In this document: positions 60,844 through 64,000 of the stretch, piece by piece
Numbering within the stretch: the first letter of the stretch is position 1
Layout of the letters: the number at the start of each line of letters is the position of its first letter
Made by a program: the position numbers and the translations under genes
Assembly (NCBI RefSeq): GCF_024679245.1
Contig: NC_090175.1
Location: forward strand, 50,796,232-50,860,231
DNA length: 64,000 nucleotides
Direction of reading: 5' to 3'
Origin: Pseudorasbora parva
Taxonomy: Eukaryota > Chordata > Actinopteri > Cypriniformes > Gobionidae
The notes under the pieces: generated by a model
The model's database searches: none
Told to the model about the DNA's origin: nothing
Seen by the model: only the letters and a program-made list of their open reading frames with translations

Positions 60844-61083
60844 TGTTACCGATTGTTTTAACCATGTAAAACGGCACTGTGTTAGCCTCACATATGTAAC
60901 GAAAAGAGCGGAAACACCTGCCGACTGCAGATCAAGCATAATAAAACCTCCGAGACCGGTGTTTTGCGCAAGTCTCTATCATTGGCATTCACTCCAAAGG
61001 GCTCTCGCGTGTCCTGCTTCATACCACCGTAATGTTAATAAAACTTTAATACAGACACTCATCCATGAACATGATTTTTGCGT
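60844..61083. other. No gene seen
   Basis: Short segment between two repeats, possibly the continuation of the interrupted element at 59920-60580. Confidence 0.4.
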
Positions 61084-61513
61084 GAGTTAAGCTTCCAAAG
61101 GCATGAACTGAAAACCAGCCAGACTGAACACGCGTTGTGAATGTATGCCGCGGTCGCGATTACCTCACCTCTCATCACGAGAGCTCATCAGCTCATTTAT
61201 GACATTAAATGTAATATGACTCCTGCAGCGTTAGTCAGACGCGGCGACTCGATTGCTATATTGAACAGACACTTTCATTATTTAATTGTAGTGTCTTCTC
61301 CAACTCAGTCACAGTGATTTAGTAGTGGTGGCTTTGGGAATGGCCTCACAGGGCAGCGAAGCATTCTGGGAACTGTTGTCTTTCATCCCCATGAGACAAA
61401 AATACATTTTATCTGTCTAGACAGCACCAAATTCACAAATAATTTCACATTTCTACTACATTAATGACCCAGTTTAAATAAAGTTTCATCTTCCCAGCGC
61501 TGAAGTACCCCTT
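61084..61513. mobile_element. 5'-truncated copy of the AAGGGGTACTTCAGCG element
   Basis: Colinear with the right part of 58277-59056 (AGTTAAGCTTCCAAAGGCAT, GCTTTGGGAATGGCCTCACA, CCATGAGACAAAAATACATT) and has the right end CAGCGCTGAAGTACCCCTT followed by TA. The left half is missing. Confidence 0.8.
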
Positions 61514-62689
61514 TAAGAACCTGGATATTTAGGGATGTCTAAAAGTTTGAAAACCCCTGTTTTATGCTAAAGTGTTGAGAATAAAAGAACAAAAACTAAA
61601 AATGATTTCAATTAGCCATGCTCTCCTCTAAACACGGATCAGATCAATATGAAAATCACCAGAGAAGAAATAGTCAAAAGTCAAAGTACAGGTAAGATTA
61701 CTGCCGTTACTAGATGTGGATCATCCCGTTTTTGAGAAATTAGCAGAACACAAGGGTTAAATGCCCTAATATGTTTTCTTTTTCTGGTAATTACACTGAT
61801 AAACGAGAGATCCTGGAATAGAGAGAAAGAAGGGGAGGGTACAGGAAAGTGTGCCTACCATCTGCATGAGTGTCCCTGCCAAAGAGCTAATCAGGCTATT
61901 CATTACATCTCTACCTGACACTGCCAACTGCACCCTGATCTATTCACTGCCTCCATGCCAAGCAAACTCGAAGAGAATTTACACATTATCTAAATGCTTC
62001 ACACCTCATTTTATCACTTTTTTGTGCTCTGTGTAAGACTGTGTAATGCATCACATAAAATGCTGTTTTATTAGACCAACACAAAGCCAAATGGAACACA
62101 ACAAAAGCCTACAGCAGCAGTTCAAATTTCTTCCCGGGTTGGTGACATTACAAACCGTAAACTTACATAAACCATGGCCCCGCGAACCATGTTGGGCTGA
62201 TTTAGCGTAGAGGAAGCTTATAGCAGCACATTTGGGAGTCTGCTCAAGCTGACGCGTCCGTCTTTTCACCTTTATTGCAATACAGTGCGTAACACAAATG
62301 CAACAGCATGTCATGACAGAAGATGACAACTTAAGTTATAACGTAATTCAACTAAACTACACCTATATCTTTATGCAGCATATATTTTCTGGCTCTGAAG
62401 GCATCTTACAACAGTTCTCACACAAGCAATTTATTGATTATCAAGACAGACCATACTAATCAATGACTTGAAGATAGATAACTCCACATCAGCTACATAA
62501 ATTCTTCTCATTCAGAAATGTCCTGTTGCATTCTATATGCTGTCATTTCTTAGTGGTCTTTCTATCATTGACAGACTCCGGTTTAAACATAAAAGGCTGA
62601 ACAGTTTCGGACATTTTCAGTTCATGAAGTCGTCGCCGCTAACATGAGCTCTTGCAGCTCTGCCCTCTTCCTGCATTTGCATTTAAAGG
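61514..62689. other. No gene seen
   Basis: Mostly non-repetitive sequence. No supported exon; open frames at 61851-62036 and 62051-62329 are not recognisable. Confidence 0.45.
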
Positions 62690-62838
62690 GACACATGAAA
62701 TTGGCGAGTTTTTTCTCACCCTCAAAGTGACAATTTTAATGCTATAAAAAAATATTGGTAGAGTATTTTGAGCTTAAACTTCATATACACACAATGGGGG
62801 ACATCTTGTAAAAAGGGGCATAATAGGACCCCTTTAAA
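62690..62838. repeat. Fragment of a GGGGTCCTATTATGCCCC-ended MITE
   Basis: Ends (reverse complement) TTTAAAGGGGTCCTATTATG then CCCCTTTTTACAAGATGTCC, a very common fish MITE end. Only this end is recognised. Confidence 0.6.
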
Positions 62839-62839
62839 C

Positions 62840-64000
62840 CAACAAATTCTGACACCCAACTCGTCACATATGGACGCTTGACCAGGACCCCTTGTCGTCA
62901 CTTTTCAACGAACTGGGCGTACCTTTATCGTCAATTTTCGTCGCGCTGGGTGCTCCATTCATTTCAATGAGAAACCTTTGGCGTCATACACAGACGCATT
63001 TAATTCTTTGCGTTTGTAAAAGCAGACATAATTTTATCAATATTTAAAGGCTACTTTTATATTCTGGAGCAACTAACTCCACTCCTACCCTAAACCTACC
63101 CACATCTAAACAATATAAAACACATACCAGGCAAATAAATGTACAGTCACAAGAATTTATTGCAAAATCGGACCAAAACAGTATAAAAGTATTAGCTCAT
63201 GTTGCATTCCAAGTCTTCTGAAGTCATACGATGTCTTCATGTGAAGAACTGAGTTGATCTTGATGTTTTAATCGCTGAAATGATGATCCCGCTGCCCCGT
63301 GAACGAACTCATTCACATCTCATTCAAATAATTCAAAAGACTCCTGAGCACGACGCAATCGGTCACAAGACACACGAGAGCCAATGACATTTAACAATCA
63401 ATGCTGATGTAATGACGCAATTAGTCACAAGACATATGAGAGCCAATGCAATTTCACTATGAAATCTGAAGTACGGGCGGCAATATTTGAAATTTGATGT
63501 GCTCGTGATCTTCGACGGATTGAGATGCTGATCGCGTTTGGGGATTTTCTTCATGCAAATCAATCGTTTGGTTTCGCCTCGGAAAACTTGGATTATTTAA
63601 CTTTTTTGAATAACTCGTGGATGCAGACGTATGTTATATCCTGTGTTTTATATCATGTTCACACAAATGGGTAGGTTTAGGGATGGGTGGGGTGGGGTTA
63701 TATGTTAAAATGTGTCTAAATAGTGTAAATAAAATAAATGTAAATGAAATCATGTTAAAATGTGTCTAAATAGCGTAAATAAAATAAATGTAAATGAAAT
63801 CATGTTAAAATGTGTCTAAATAGCGTAAATAAAATAAATATAAATGAAATTATGCTTGCTGATTTAATTTAGAAACGAATAAAACAAGCTTTAAAAAGTC
63901 CAACAAATTAGGAATGTTGTTAATGAGTAGGCTAACACTGTCTAGAATAGTGAACACAAGAGTCTCAAATGTCTTTAAATATTGTATTTGATTTTGAATT
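62840..64000. mobile_element. Diverged short relative of the 7-kb element, runs off the window
   Basis: The left part (ACTCGTCA, GCTTGACCAGGACCCC, TTTCAATGAGAAACCTTTGG, CCCTAAACCTACCCA) follows the left TIR of the 26-33 kb element. The right part (CAATCGTTTGGTTTCGCCTC, CAAATGGGTAGGTTTAGGG, TGGGGTGGGGTT, GCTGATTTAATTTAGA) follows its right TIR in inverse order. The two arms are only about 300 bp apart, so this is an internally deleted, much older derivative. Its right end lies beyond 64000. Confidence 0.72.
63701..63850. repeat. Three tandem 50-bp units
   Basis: Three near-identical units beginning TATGTTAAAATGTGTCTAAA or CATGTTAAAATGTGTCTAAA and ending TAAATGAAAT, differing at one or two bases. 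The unit length equals that of the duplication in the TIR of the 7-kb element, but the sequence differs. Confidence 0.95.

Overview
ORGANISM. The window looks like nuclear DNA of a ray-finned fish, most likely a cyprinid. It is AT-rich and crowded with di-, tri- and tetranucleotide microsatellites. It holds four differently decayed Tc1-like transposons, hAT- and Harbinger-type elements, a tRNA-derived SINE and Gypsy-type LTR sequence, a mix typical of zebrafish- and carp-like genomes. Assignments to known fish repeat families come from recall of their consensus sequences, not from a search. No host protein-coding exon, rRNA or functional tRNA could be supported, so the window is probably intergenic or deep intronic DNA. 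|| LAYOUT. 1-3.6 kb: microsatellites and old repeat fragments. 3.6-6.7 kb: a complete LTR retrotransposon (5-bp target-site duplication) whose only ORF is a Gag-like head followed by three in-frame tandem-repeat arrays. 6.9-14.2 kb: a run of non-autonomous DNA transposons, including a Harbinger element with a broken Myb-like gene. 15.4-16.3 kb: a satellite with tRNA-like units. 18.2-20.0 kb: a Tc1 relic and a TA-flanked element. 22.2-23.9 kb: a hAT-type element with an exact 8-bp TSD. 26.1-33.1 kb: a 7.0-kb element with about 1.4-kb terminal inverted repeats and an exact 9-bp TSD. 34.7-42.2 kb: compound microsatellites, a SINE and tRNA-like pieces. 45.6-47.2 kb: a Tc1 element with a long transposase remnant. 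49.6-50.4 kb: a hAT MITE and an LTR fragment. 53.2-57.4 kb: two Tc1 relics around about 1 kb of compound microsatellite. 58.2-61.5 kb: nested MITEs. 62.8 kb to the end: a diverged short relative of the 7-kb element, running off the window. || HOW IT WORKS TOGETHER. No pathway or operon is present. The coding signals belong to selfish elements. The most interesting is the 7-kb element. Its inverted repeats are nearly identical, which suggests recent insertion. Its minus strand carries several splice-bounded open segments, and the last one ends about 10 bp inside the left inverted repeat. I could not assign its proteins to a known transposase family. The non-repetitive stretches between elements have the look of conserved non-coding DNA but cannot be judged without alignment.
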